Program-made: the position numbers and the translations under genes | Shown here: positions 20,203 through 28,539 of the stretch, one piece after another | How positions within the stretch are numbered: position 1 is the first letter of the stretch | Layout: the number at the start of each line of letters is the position of its first letter | Notes under the pieces: generated by a model | Told to the model about the DNA's origin: nothing | The model's database searches: none | The model's input: the letters and a program-made list of their open reading frames with translations, nothing else | Origin: CAVYWD01 sp963772225 | GTDB taxonomy: Bacteria; Myxococcota; Myxococcia; Myxococcales; UBA5297 | Direction of reading: 5' to 3' | DNA length: 64,000 nt | Assembly (NCBI GenBank): GCA_963772225.1 | Contig: CAVYWD010000011.1 | Location: 1,364,001 to 1,428,000 of the forward strand

Positions 20203-20871
20203 GTGAATCGCGCGACCGTCCGCTTGTATGCCGAGCTGAACGATCCCCTGCCCCGCGGCGCTCGGCAGAAGTGGCTCGAGCGCGACTTTCCGCCAGGAGC
20301 CTGCTTGGGAGATCTCCTTTGCGACCTGGGCGTCCCGCTCGGCGAGGTGGACCTGGTGCTCGTCGACGGGAGGCCGGCCTCGCTGGCGGATCCGGTCCCC
20401 GACGGCGCGCGGGTGAGCGCCTATCCGGTGTTCGAGCGCTTCGACATCGGCGCTGTGACCCGGGTGCGCGAGCGCCCTCTGCGCGCGCCGCGATTCGCCG
20501 CCGCGCCCGACCTCTGGCGGCTCGCGCTGGCGCTTCGGCTCCTGGGCTTCGAGGCCCGGACCGCGCCGGCCGACGGGACCCCAGCGCCAGGCCCCGGCGG
20601 CGAGATCTGGCTGACCTGCGACCCGGCGGCGCCGGCTCGCCTCGATGCCGCCCGGGCGATCGTGATGGCCGAGCGGCGCGCGGCGCGGCAGGCGCGCGAG
20701 GTCGTCCGGTCCCTCCAGCTCGAGCGCGTCGCCGGCCTCGCCCGCCTCTGCCCGCGGTGTGGCGCCGTGGAGACAGGGCCGCGATGCAGCGGTTGCGGAC
20801 GCGCGGCGCGCGGGAGCTGCCTCGCGAGCCGGGTCGCCCCGTGTGTGCGCGCTGGCACTCGCGCGGTATGA
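20203..20871 (+). CDS. Ubiquitin-like (MoaD/ThiS-type) plus Mut7-C-like protein with degenerate active site
   Basis: A 222-residue protein with two parts. Residues 1-80 are a beta-grasp domain (VRLYAELNDPLP... and LVLVDGRPASLADPVPDGARVSAYPVFE), as in the ubiquitin-like domain that precedes Mut7-C RNases. Residues 90-200 follow the Mut7-C pattern (RFAAAPDLWRLALALRLLGFEA... IWLTCDP) and end in a zinc-ribbon pair of CxxC motifs (CPRCG, CSGCG). In standard Mut7-C proteins the first block reads roughly RFxxDxxLGxLARxLRxLGFD. Here the first Asp is replaced and other acidic positions are lost, so nuclease activity is doubtful. Start is GTG at 20203 with AAGGAAG upstream. It follows the oxidoreductase by 9 bases, which fits an operon. 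Confidence 0.75.
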   Translation: MNRATVRLYAELNDPLPRGARQKWLERDFPPGACLGDLLCDLGVPLGEVDLVLVDGRPASLADPVPDGARVSAYPVFERFDIGAVTRVRERPLRAPRFAAAPDLWRLALALRLLGFEARTAPADGTPAPGPGGEIWLTCDPAAPARLDAARAIVMAERRAARQAREVVRSLQLERVAGLARLCPRCGAVETGPRCSGCGRAARGSCLASRVAPCVRAGTRAV

Positions 20872-20878
20872 TTTCCCC

Positions 20879-22222
20879 ATGTGCCGACATGCGCTGGTCC
20901 TCGCCCTCGCGGCCCTGCCGTGGAGCGCGAGCGCCCAGGCCCGGGGGGATGAAGGCCGCAAGCTCGCCTCGCATCACCTCTCCGTGCCCCTGGAGCGCTT
21001 CGAGCTCCCGAATGGCCTCACCGTCCTGCTCTCGCCGGACCCCGCCGCCTCGAGCGCGCTGGTCTGGATGACGTTTCGCGCGGGCGCGCTCTTCGAACCG
21101 CCGGGGCGGAGCGGCATGGCGCACCTGGTGGAGCACTTGATGGCGACCGGCCCCACGCCCGAGACCGACTACGCCCGCCTCCTCCAGGAGCGCCGCGCGC
21201 GCTACTTCAACGCGACCACCACGGCCGAGACGCTCTCGTTCGAGACCATCGTCCCGGCGGAGGAGCTCCCGGTCGCGCTCTGGGTCCAGGCCGACCGGCT
21301 GGGGACGCTGCCGGGGCTCTTGGACGACGCGCTCGTCGAGCGGAATCGGCGCGTGGTCGAGCAGGAGCGCGCCTTCCGCGATATTGACGAGCCCTACGGG
21401 CTGGTGGACGAGCGGGTCGCGGGCAGGCTCTTCGCGCCGCCGCACCCGCTCCACGGCGGCGTCATCGGCGAGCCCTCCGAGCTCGCGAAGGTCTCGGCCG
21501 AGGACGTGCGCGCCTTCGTCGCCCAGCGCCTGGTGCCGGCGAACGCGGTGCTCACCGTCGTCGGACGGTTCGAGCCGGCCCAGGCGCGGCGCCTCGTCGA
21601 GCGCGAGCTGGGGCGCCTCCCGCCCGGCCAGCGCGCCCCATTGCCCGCGTTGCCGCCGCTCTTGCAGCCCGTCGTCGACAAGAAGGCCGAGCCCATCTCG
21701 CGCGAGCCGCGCGTGACCCTGGCGTGGCGCTTCCCCTACCTCCCCAACGACCACGCCGCGGCGCTGGAGCTCGGGGCGCAGATGCTCACCCTCTCCACCG
21801 ACGGCGCCTGGGGCATGCGCCTGTCGGCGGGGCTTGCGCAAGGCGAAGGCGAGTCGGCCTTTCGCCTCGACCTGGTCCTGCCTTACGACGAGACCGCCGA
21901 GAGCGCTCAACGGGACGCGGAGGGATTTTTGCGCTCGCTCACCTTGCGCGAGATGCCCGTGGACTTCTTCGCCGCGGCGAACCTCGCCCTGGAGCGGGCG
22001 GCGCTGTTCAGCCTGGACTCGCTCTCCGAGCGGGCGCTCCTCTTGACCCGCCTCGAGCTCCTCTTCGGCGGCAAGCAGAGCGTCCAGGGTCACCTGGAGC
22101 AGCACTGGCACCTGCCCGCGGACACCGTGCGCGACGTCGCCCGGGTCTACCTGAAGCGGCCGCGCGTCGTGGTGCACGCCAGGCCTTTGCGCCCCAGGCC
22201 GGCGCGCGAGGAGCGCGAATGA
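20879..22222 (+). CDS. M16 family zinc metallopeptidase, exported (catalytic partner)
   Basis: A 447-residue periplasmic pitrilysin/insulinase-family peptidase. A signal peptide covers residues 1-22 (MCRHALVLALAALPWSASAQ). The inverted zinc motif HxxEH is present as HLVEH near residue 80, with the distal Glu region (VVEQERAFRDIDEP) about 75 residues later. The M16C-type C-terminal half follows. In bacteria such proteins usually work as a pair with an inactive homologue, and the next gene is exactly that. Its start at 20879 lies 8 bases after the previous gene's stop. Its stop overlaps the partner's start (ATGA). Confidence 0.92.
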   Translation: MCRHALVLALAALPWSASAQARGDEGRKLASHHLSVPLERFELPNGLTVLLSPDPAASSALVWMTFRAGALFEPPGRSGMAHLVEHLMATGPTPETDYARLLQERRARYFNATTTAETLSFETIVPAEELPVALWVQADRLGTLPGLLDDALVERNRRVVEQERAFRDIDEPYGLVDERVAGRLFAPPHPLHGGVIGEPSELAKVSAEDVRAFVAQRLVPANAVLTVVGRFEPAQARRLVERELGRLPPGQRAPLPALPPLLQPVVDKKAEPISREPRVTLAWRFPYLPNDHAAALELGAQMLTLSTDGAWGMRLSAGLAQGEGESAFRLDLVLPYDETAESAQRDAEGFLRSLTLREMPVDFFAAANLALERAALFSLDSLSERALLLTRLELLFGGKQSVQGHLEQHWHLPADTVRDVARVYLKRPRVVVHARPLRPRPAREERE

Positions 22223-23727
22223 GCACCCGCGACCGCTGCCTGCTCGCCGCCGCGGCTTGCCTCGCGTCCTGCGCGACCGCGCCGCCGGCCGCCGCCCCGC
22301 CGACCGGCCTTCGCGCGCCGGCCCCCGCCGTCGCCGCGGCGCCCCCCGCCTTCGAGCGAAGCCCGCCGCCCGGCCCCGCGCCGCGGCCGGCCGTGCGCGC
22401 GCCAAAGGCCTCGAGCCGGACGCTCGCCTCGGGCCTGAGGGTCGTGGTGGTCGAGCACCCCCAGCGGCCCTTGGTCATGGTCCAGCTGGTCCTGCCGGGT
22501 GGCGCGGCGCAGGACTCGGCGCCGGAGGCCGGCCGCACCTGGCTCGCCGTCCACCTGGCGAGCGACTACTACGAGAAGTCGGCGGCGGGCGCCGACCTCC
22601 TCGAGGAGAAGTCCCTCCGCAGGCAGATCTCCGAGCTCGGCGCCTCGAGCGCCTTCTTCGTCACCGACGACGCCTCCATCCTGGGCATCTCGGGCTACGC
22701 GGTGGACACCCGGAAATATCTCCGGGCGCTCGGCGACGCCGTGCAGAACCCGCGCCACGGGACCGAGTCGTTCCACGCCCGGCGCGACGGCCTGCTCGAC
22801 ACCATCGACGACCTAGAGGCCGCGGACCCCGAGGCGCTGGAGCACTTTTTGATGCAGGCGGCGTTCGGGAAGGGCCATCCCTACTCGCGGCCGCTCTTCG
22901 GCACGCGGGCGAGCCTCGAGAAGCTCGTGGTCGAGGACGTCGTCGCGCGCCAGCAGAACCTGTTCACGCCGCGCGGCGCGACCCTCCTCGTCGTCGGCGA
23001 CGTCCGCGGCGAGGCGGTCCTCGACGCGGCGGAGTCGGTGCTCGGCGGGTGGAGGGGAAAGGCGGCGCCCTCGGCGTCGATTCCGCCGCCGACCGCGGCG
23101 AGCCGGCTCCCCGAGGTCGGGTTCGTGCGACGGCAGCCGGCGAGCACGCTCATCGCCTGCGCGGCGCGCGCGGTGAAAGGCGCCGACGGCTCGTCGGCGG
23201 CGCTGGAGGTGCTGGCGGCGGTCCTCGGCGAAACCGGAACGAGCCGCCTTTCGCAAGTCCTGCGCGACGAGCATGGCCTCTCGTACCAGGCGAACGCCGG
23301 GGTCCTGCGGCGCAAGCGGGCGCGGGCGCTCATGGCCTGCGCGCGGCTGCAAGCGAACCGCGCGGAGCAGGCCGTGGGCCTCTTCCGCAAGGTCCTCGAG
23401 GAGGCGCGCGCGGGGCCCATCACCGAAGAAGAAGTTCGGCGGGCCAAGGCGTCGCTCATCGCCGAAACCGAGTCCGGGTTCGACTCGGCGCAGTCGACCG
23501 CCCAGGTCTGGCTCGAGGCGATCGCCTTTGGGAGCGGGGCACCCAAGGTCGAGGAGCGGATCGCCGAGCTCGAAGCGGTGACCGCCGCGGACGTGCAGAA
23601 CCTGGCGCGCGCCGCGCTCGCGCCCGAAGGCCTGCGCTGGGTCCTCTCGGGCGAGCAGGCGAAGGTAGCGGCCGCCGTGGAAGGAAATCACCTGGGGGCG
23701 CTGCGGCGGCTGGCCACAGACTGGTAA
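22219..23727 (+). CDS. M16 family peptidase-like lipoprotein, non-catalytic partner
   Basis: A 502-residue homologue of the upstream M16 peptidase. It has a lipoprotein signal (LAAAACLASC, lipobox Cys near residue 18), followed by a long Ala/Pro-rich linker to about residue 65, so it is likely anchored to a membrane. The place of the zinc motif reads WLAVHLASD rather than HxxEH, so it cannot bind zinc in the usual way. The substrate-binding C-terminal domain (ETGTSRLSQVLRDEHGLSYQ) is well kept; that block is a hallmark of the R/Y pair in M16 partners. The 4-base overlap with the active subunit fits co-translation of a heterodimer. Confidence 0.92.
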   Translation: MSTRDRCLLAAAACLASCATAPPAAAPPTGLRAPAPAVAAAPPAFERSPPPGPAPRPAVRAPKASSRTLASGLRVVVVEHPQRPLVMVQLVLPGGAAQDSAPEAGRTWLAVHLASDYYEKSAAGADLLEEKSLRRQISELGASSAFFVTDDASILGISGYAVDTRKYLRALGDAVQNPRHGTESFHARRDGLLDTIDDLEAADPEALEHFLMQAAFGKGHPYSRPLFGTRASLEKLVVEDVVARQQNLFTPRGATLLVVGDVRGEAVLDAAESVLGGWRGKAAPSASIPPPTAASRLPEVGFVRRQPASTLIACAARAVKGADGSSAALEVLAAVLGETGTSRLSQVLRDEHGLSYQANAGVLRRKRARALMACARLQANRAEQAVGLFRKVLEEARAGPITEEEVRRAKASLIAETESGFDSAQSTAQVWLEAIAFGSGAPKVEERIAELEAVTAADVQNLARAALAPEGLRWVLSGEQAKVAAAVEGNHLGALRRLATDW

Positions 23728-23786
23728 GAATGCGGGGCGCGGTCGGAGAATTATAGGTCGCGCGAGAAAGGCTCCTACCTCCCGCC

Positions 23787-24149
23787 ATGAGCTTCGGACT
23801 CCCGCTCCTCAAGGACTCGCTCGACTCGCCCCTCTCCCAGCACTTCGGCAAAGCGAAATGGCTGCTCGTGTACGAGGGCGCGGGCCGACATCGGTTCGTC
23901 CGCAACGCCGGCCTGAGCGGGCGCTCGGTCGTGCAAGATCTCGCGGCGGCCGGGTGCACCGACGTGGTTATCCTCCACGCCGGGGACGGGGCGTGGGGAC
24001 ACCTGCAGCGGGGCGGCATGCGCGTCTGGCAGGGAGAGGCGGATGTCCCGGCCCGCGAGCTGATTCGGCGCGCCGAGGAAGGCTCGCTCGCGCGCGCCGC
24101 GGCGCCGGGCGCAGGCGATCCGCCGCATGGAGGGCACTGCGACCACTAG
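23787..24149 (+). CDS. NifX/NifB-type dinitrogenase cofactor-biosynthesis domain protein
   Basis: A 120-residue single-domain protein of the NifX/NafY superfamily (PF02579), which binds Fe-Mo-type clusters or precursors. Recognisable are the SPLSQHFGKAKWLLVYE segment and the VILHAGDGAWGHLQRGGMRVWQ block, where family members carry the GxGxxAxxxLxxxGI pattern. The tail GGHCDH is rich in metal ligands. No nitrogenase genes are near, so a role in general metal-cluster handling is more likely. ATG at 23787 follows the M16 pair by 59 bases, with a possible -10 hexamer TATAGG at 23752-23757. Confidence 0.8.
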   Translation: MSFGLPLLKDSLDSPLSQHFGKAKWLLVYEGAGRHRFVRNAGLSGRSVVQDLAAAGCTDVVILHAGDGAWGHLQRGGMRVWQGEADVPARELIRRAEEGSLARAAAPGAGDPPHGGHCDH

Positions 24150-24192
24150 CCAAAGCCTGTGACGAAAATGTCCTCCTCGCCTCTCGACCGAC

Positions 24193-24246
24193 CTCTCCCT
24201 TCGCCCCCTCCCCGCGAGCGGGGAGGGGGTTGGGGGGGGGGTGAGG
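24193..24246. repeat. Interspersed palindromic repeat, copy 1
   Basis: A perfect 12-bp inverted repeat (CCCCCTCCCCGC / GCGGGGAGGGGG, arms 24204-24215 and 24218-24229) is followed by a G-run and GTGAGG. A second copy at 43420-43470 has the same core, orientation and flank. Both sit between convergent genes, so they may also act as bidirectional terminators. Confidence 0.85.
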
Positions 24247-24302
24247 CCGACGCGCGTCGCCAAAGCCCCGTCGGTCGCATCTCTGGAGCGACGGTCAGGC
24301 CT

Positions 24303-25664
24303 TCACGGGCCCGCATCTCGGCCTGAGGGCTCGCTCTGAAGCACGAACCGCACGGCGCCGCCTCGCTGCGAGGTCACCGAGCGGGCCAGCGCGTCGGACG
24401 CGAACCTCAAGCCCTCGTGCTGCGTCAGGAGTGGGCCGCTCGCGGCGACGGAGAGCACGCCGGCTCCGCGCATCGGCCGGGTGGCCTGGACCGCCTGAAG
24501 GGCCTGCTCGATCGCCCCTTGCGCGCGGCCGACCGACGCGGCGCGCTTGGAGATCGCCAATCGATCCGGCGAGAGCGCGCCGACGGCGAGCCGCAGCGCT
24601 CCGACCGACTCGAAGATGGCCCGGGCCTCGTCGCCTCCCGGCGCCCCGAGCCCCAAGACCGCCACCGAGACCGCGTCGCCGTGCGCGCGCGCCGACCGCA
24701 GCTCGATCCCGAGGAGCTCCGCGAAGCTCTCCGCCGACAGCAGGCCCCGGGCGGAGAAGACCGGGCCCGACAGCAGTGCGGGGCCGCATCCATAGCGGGC
24801 CGACACCCGGCGGCCGAGGTGCTCGAGGATTGCGAGGTCGTCGGCGTCGAACGCGTGCGGCCGCGCGCTGGCGAGGCAGAGAACTCCGAAGCGTTCCCCG
24901 CTCATCGCGACCAGCGGAACGCCGGCGAAGAAGCTCAGCCCGTTCGACGATGCCCCGAGGGACAGGGACCGCGGCGCCGCTGTGTCGGTCATCACCAGCG
25001 AGGAGCCGGATTCCATGATGTCGCGGCACCGCCGAAGCACCTCCGGCGAGGCCTCGCCGAGACGCCGATCCGCCCCCGCCAAGGCGAGCATTCTGAGCTC
25101 GTAGTCCTTGGCGATTGCGATCATCGCGCTGCCGAAGCCGAAGAAGCGGCAGACCCAGTCGGCCCCGCGCCGAGCGCGCTCCGCGGCGTCAGGGTCGGAG
25201 GACAGCGCGTCCTCGACGAGCCGAGCGGCGGCATCGCCGGCCTTGCGGCGCGAATCGACGGCGCGCTTGCGCGCCTCGGCGATCTCGGCCGCCTCGGGCG
25301 ACCGTTCGCCGAGGACCTTGCCCACGAGCGAGACGAGGTCGCCCGGGTCCACAGGCTTGGGGAGGAAGAGCGCCGCGCCACGGTCGAGCGCCTCTTGCTC
25401 GGCGTCGGGAAACCCGGAGACGACGATCACGGGCGGCCCCCCCGCCCCGTGGTCTCTCCGCAGGCAGCCGAGCAGCTCGAACCCATCCGAGCCAGGCATC
25501 ACGAGGTCGGTGAGCACGAGGTCCGGCGGAACTCGCGAGGCGAGGTCCAGCGCCGCCCGGCCCTCCGAGGCCTCGACCACTTCGTAGCCCGCCTCCCCGA
25601 GGATGAGCCGGAGCGACTCGCGCGTGTCGGAGCTGTCATCCACCACGAGGATTCGCTGCGGCAT
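24303..25664 (-). CDS. Response regulator with GAF domain and unclassified C-terminal domain
   Basis: A 453-residue cytoplasmic protein. Residues 3-120 are a receiver domain: acidic pocket VVDDS, phosphoacceptor Asp in DLVLTDLVMPG, and conserved Lys in LFLPKPVDPGD. A linker helix follows to about 160. Next is a GAF-like sensory domain (about 165-305, with SFFAGVPLVAMSGERFGVLCL). The C-terminal region (about 320-430) resembles a worn nucleotidyl-cyclase/GGDEF-like fold (VSVAVLGLGAP...) but has no GG(D/E)EF motif. Two starts are possible. ATG at 25664 (MPQRILVVDD) has GGGGG 7 bases upstream; ATG at 25670 (MAMPQR) sits right on that G-run. I chose 25664. No cognate kinase is adjacent. Confidence 0.8.
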   Translation of the reverse strand: MPQRILVVDDSSDTRESLRLILGEAGYEVVEASEGRAALDLASRVPPDLVLTDLVMPGSDGFELLGCLRRDHGAGGPPVIVVSGFPDAEQEALDRGAALFLPKPVDPGDLVSLVGKVLGERSPEAAEIAEARKRAVDSRRKAGDAAARLVEDALSSDPDAAERARRGADWVCRFFGFGSAMIAIAKDYELRMLALAGADRRLGEASPEVLRRCRDIMESGSSLVMTDTAAPRSLSLGASSNGLSFFAGVPLVAMSGERFGVLCLASARPHAFDADDLAILEHLGRRVSARYGCGPALLSGPVFSARGLLSAESFAELLGIELRSARAHGDAVSVAVLGLGAPGGDEARAIFESVGALRLAVGALSPDRLAISKRAASVGRAQGAIEQALQAVQATRPMRGAGVLSVAASGPLLTQHEGLRFASDALARSVTSQRGGAVRFVLQSEPSGRDAGP

Positions 25665-25845
25665 GGCCATCCCCCAGCGAATACGATGGCCGCGCGAACA
25701 GCGTAAGCCAACGGCGGAGGGGCCGGATTTCACACGGCCCGCAGGACCTGCAAGCCAAAGCCCTCGCGGCAGCCGACGAGTCGGTCGCGCCGCGAACCAA
25801 AGATAAGGGACTTCGAGCCTTGCGTCGCCGGCGGCACGCGGTTCG

Positions 25846-26718
25846 CTAGAACGGCACCTCGTCATCGCTGCCCGGCACGTCGCTCGCCGGCGCCTCGTCG
25901 CGGTCTTCCCCCGGCTCGCTCGGCTCCCCGTGCGCCTCGGGCGAGACGACGTACCACTGCCGCCCCTTGAGCTGCTGCCGCTTGCACAGCCCCTCGGCCT
26001 CCAGCGCCTCGAGCAGCTTGGAGAACGTCGAGAACCCGTGCTCGCGCTCGTCGAAGTCGGGCTGCCTTCGGACGATGGTCTCCTTGATGAGCGACGGGTT
26101 GATGGGACCGGTCGCCTGGCCGAGCAGGTTCGCGACCACCTCCCGCGCCACCGGCGGGACCTCCTTGGCGCTCTTCGCCTTGCCCTTGCCGCCCTTGCCG
26201 GCTTCCGCCGGCTTCGACTCCGCGGGCTTGGCCTTGACCTTCGCCTTCCGCTCCGCCGGCGGCTTCAGGTAGATGAACTCGTCGCACGCGCGCAGGAAGA
26301 GCCCCGAGGTCGACTCCTTCACGCCGATGCCGATGACCCTGCGGTCATTCTCGCGAAGCTTGTAGGCCAGCGGGCAGAAGTCGCTGTCGCCCGAGCCGAT
26401 GACGAAAGTGTCGATGTAGCTGCGGGCGTAGCAGAGCTCCAGCGCGTCGATGACGAGCCGCATGTCCGCGCCGTTCTTTCCCGACTTCGTGGAGGGCGGA
26501 ACGTCCACCAGCTCCACTCCGAGGTCGTGGAGCGGCTGCTTGGCGTCGCGGAAGCGCCCCCAGTCGCAGTAGGCGCGCCGGTAGATGACCTTGCCCTTCT
26601 CGAGCAGGCGGTCGAGCGAGGATTGGAGGTCGAACGTCGCCGCCGTGATGCCGGTGTTCGTGACGAGGTTCTCGAAGTCCAGGAAGAGCGCGATGCGTCG
26701 TTCGTTGGCGATTTCCAA
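25846..26718 (-). CDS. NYN (LabA/DUF88-type) domain protein with C-terminal OST-HTH-like domain
   Basis: NYN proteins have a PIN-like nuclease fold. The conserved acidic residues are visible: Asp in ALFLDFENL, Asp in NGADMRLVIDAL, and the GSGDSDFCPLAYKLRE block. A Lys/Ala/Pro-rich linker (KAKVKAKPAESKPAEAGKGG) leads to a C-terminal domain (about residues 195-265) resembling LOTUS/OST-HTH RNA-binding domains. An acidic tail ends the protein. An RNA-processing role is inferred. The start is uncertain: TTG at 26718 has GGGGAGAG at proper spacing, while ATG at 26754 (12 codons more) has no ribosome site. The gene diverges from the Rrf2 regulator. Confidence 0.85.
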   Translation of the reverse strand: MEIANERRIALFLDFENLVTNTGITAATFDLQSSLDRLLEKGKVIYRRAYCDWGRFRDAKQPLHDLGVELVDVPPSTKSGKNGADMRLVIDALELCYARSYIDTFVIGSGDSDFCPLAYKLRENDRRVIGIGVKESTSGLFLRACDEFIYLKPPAERKAKVKAKPAESKPAEAGKGGKGKAKSAKEVPPVAREVVANLLGQATGPINPSLIKETIVRRQPDFDEREHGFSTFSKLLEALEAEGLCKRQQLKGRQWYVVSPEAHGEPSEPGEDRDEAPASDVPGSDDEVPF

Positions 26719-26921
26719 GGGTTCTCTCCCCGGTGAAAACAGCGGGGGATCCATATACGGATCTCGCGCAGGCGCAAGACCCGATGCGCCGGTCTTGGCC
26801 CCCTTCCCGGTCGCTCGCGGGAGCGCGCTCCGGAGCGCCGGCGGGCACGCCCGGGGAGCGATTGCACAAAATGACACGTGATTTCAGCATGTTGAAAATA
26901 TTTCGTTGCGTGGCGACAGGC

Positions 26922-26948
26922 CCGACAGTAATTTCCTACATGTAAACT
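26922..26948 (+). promoter_or_regulatory. Putative promoter/operator of the Rrf2-cysK unit
   Basis: This is the only AT-rich stretch in the region. A perfect palindrome TACATGTA (26937-26944) lies 15 bases before the Rrf2 start, inside a wider CCTA...TAGG dyad, and overlaps a -10-like TAAACT (26943-26948). CCGACA at 26922-26927 could be a -35 element, though the spacing is short. The position suits autoregulation by the Rrf2 protein. This is by inspection only. Confidence 0.35.
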
Positions 26949-26959
26949 AGGGTATCTCG

Positions 26960-27394
26960 ATGAAGGTCAGTCAAAAGGTCGATTACGCGCTTCGCGCCCT
27001 CCTCGAGCTCGCATCTCTCCTCTCGCGGGGCGAGCCCATCCGCTCTGCGGTGATCGCCGACCGCTCCCGCGTCCCGGAGAAATTCCTGGAGGCCATTCTC
27101 GTGGATCTGCGCAAGGCGGGGCTGGTCGAGAGCCGGCGTGGCCCCGAGGGCGGACACCGGCTCGCCCGCTCGCCGCATCAGATCAGCCTGGCCGACGTGC
27201 GCGAGGCCGTGGACGGGCCCCTCTCGCTGGCTCCGCAGGGGCGCGAGCATCCGAAGACGCCCTCCGACGCCGCTCTGACCGCGGTCTGGGGAGAGGTCGA
27301 GCGCGACGTGCGGACGGCGCTCTCCAAGGTCACGTTGGACGCCATTCTCCGCAAGGCCGAAGCCCAGCGGGAAGTGCCGGACTTCAACATCTAG
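26960..27394 (+). CDS. Rrf2 family transcriptional regulator (no Fe-S cysteines)
   Basis: A 144-residue winged-helix regulator starting MKVSQKVDYALRALLELA, the typical Rrf2 N-terminus. The wing reads LVESRRGPEGGHRLARSP, and the family's LADVREAVDGPL segment follows. The C-terminal loop lacks the three cysteines that hold an iron-sulfur cluster in IscR and NsrR; there are no cysteines at all. It is therefore closer in type to CymR, the Rrf2 regulator of cysteine metabolism. That fits its place 60 bases upstream of a cysteine synthase gene; CymR partners with CysK in Firmicutes. Regulation of sulfur assimilation is inferred, not shown. Confidence 0.9.
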   Translation: MKVSQKVDYALRALLELASLLSRGEPIRSAVIADRSRVPEKFLEAILVDLRKAGLVESRRGPEGGHRLARSPHQISLADVREAVDGPLSLAPQGREHPKTPSDAALTAVWGEVERDVRTALSKVTLDAILRKAEAQREVPDFNI

Positions 27395-27454
27395 GCGGCC
27401 GTCGCCGCGCCCTTTGAAGAAATCGGGCCACATCTTTCCCTGAAGGAGGCAGCC

Positions 27455-28423
27455 ATGGGCAGGATTTACGAAGACAACAGTCTGAGCATCGGCAACACGC
27501 CGCTCGTGCGGCTCAACCGCGTCGTCGGCGACGCCGGCGCCACCGTGGTCGCCAAGATCGAGGGGCGCAACCCGGCGTATTCCGTCAAATGCCGCCTCGG
27601 CGCCGCGCTGATCTGGGCCGCCGAGCGCGACGGCGTCCTGACGCCGAAGTCGCGCAAGAAGACCATCGTCGAGCCGACGAGCGGCAATACCGGCATCGCG
27701 CTCGCATTCGTCTCGGCGGCGCGCGGCTACCCGCTCGTCCTCACCATGCCCGAGACCATGTCGATCGAGCGCCGGCGCATGCTCAAGGCCTTCGGCGCCG
27801 ACCTCGTGCTCACCGAGGGCGCCAAGGGCATGAAGGGCGCCATCGCCAAGGCCGAGGAGATCGTCGCGAGCGACCCCGAGAAGTACTACCTGCCGCAGCA
27901 GTTCAAGAACCCGGCGAACCCGGAGATCCACTTCAAGACCACCGGCCCGGAGATCTGGAACGACACCGACGGCAAGGTGGACTTCGTGGTTGCAGGCGTC
28001 GGCACCGGCGGCACCATCACCGGCGTCAGCCGCTACCTCAAGCAAGAGAAGCGGAAGGCCATCCGCGCGGTGGCCGTCGAGCCGACCGACTCGCCGGTGC
28101 TCACGCAGATCCGCGCGAACCAGCCGGTCAAACCCGGGCCTCACAAGATCCAGGGCATCGGCGCCGGCTTCAAGCCGGACGTGCTCGACCTGGACCTCGT
28201 CGACGACATCGAGACCGTCTCCAACGACGAGGCGATCGAATTCGCCAAGCGCCTGCACCGCGAAGAGGGCATCACCGCCGGCATCTCCAGCGGCGCCGCG
28301 GCGGCGGCGGCCGTGCGGCTGGCCAAGGACCCTGCCAACAAGGGCAAGCTCATCGTCGTCGTCTTGCCGGATGCCGGCGAGCGGTACCTGTCGAGCGTGC
28401 TGTTCCAGGACATCCAGGGCTAA
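27455..28423 (+). CDS. cysK: Cysteine synthase (O-acetylserine sulfhydrylase)
   Basis: A PLP enzyme that makes cysteine from O-acetylserine and sulfide in the cytoplasm. The 322-residue length is normal. Visible features are the N-terminal IGNTPLVRLN, the PLP-binding Lys in NPAYSVKCRLG, the substrate loop PTSGNTGIAL, the phosphate-binding loop GVGTGGTITG, and the PLP-contacting Ser in GISSGAAAAAA. ATG at 27455 has AAGGAGG upstream (GAAGGAGGCAGCC). It probably shares a transcript with the Rrf2 gene and is followed by an intrinsic-terminator-like hairpin at 28459. The KCRLG segment rather than the more common KDR is a minor variant. Confidence 0.95.
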   Translation: MGRIYEDNSLSIGNTPLVRLNRVVGDAGATVVAKIEGRNPAYSVKCRLGAALIWAAERDGVLTPKSRKKTIVEPTSGNTGIALAFVSAARGYPLVLTMPETMSIERRRMLKAFGADLVLTEGAKGMKGAIAKAEEIVASDPEKYYLPQQFKNPANPEIHFKTTGPEIWNDTDGKVDFVVAGVGTGGTITGVSRYLKQEKRKAIRAVAVEPTDSPVLTQIRANQPVKPGPHKIQGIGAGFKPDVLDLDLVDDIETVSNDEAIEFAKRLHREEGITAGISSGAAAAAAVRLAKDPANKGKLIVVVLPDAGERYLSSVLFQDIQG

Positions 28424-28458
28424 AGGCCCCGCCTCCATCGCCCGGTTGCGCCCGGTAG

Positions 28459-28499
28459 AAAGCGCCGCTCGAATGGGTTGAGAATTCGAGCGGCGCTTT
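28459..28499 (+). terminator. Hairpin terminator after cysK
   Basis: A perfect 16-bp inverted repeat (AAAGCGCCGCTCGAAT and its complement, arms 28459-28474 and 28484-28499) with a 9-base loop, ending in TTT. The T-run is short, but the stem is long and starts with A's, so it may work in both directions. It lies between cysK and mnmA. Confidence 0.75.
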
Positions 28500-28539
28500 G
28501 GGTAGTGTTCGCCGCGAAAGCTTGACTCACCGGGTGGCG

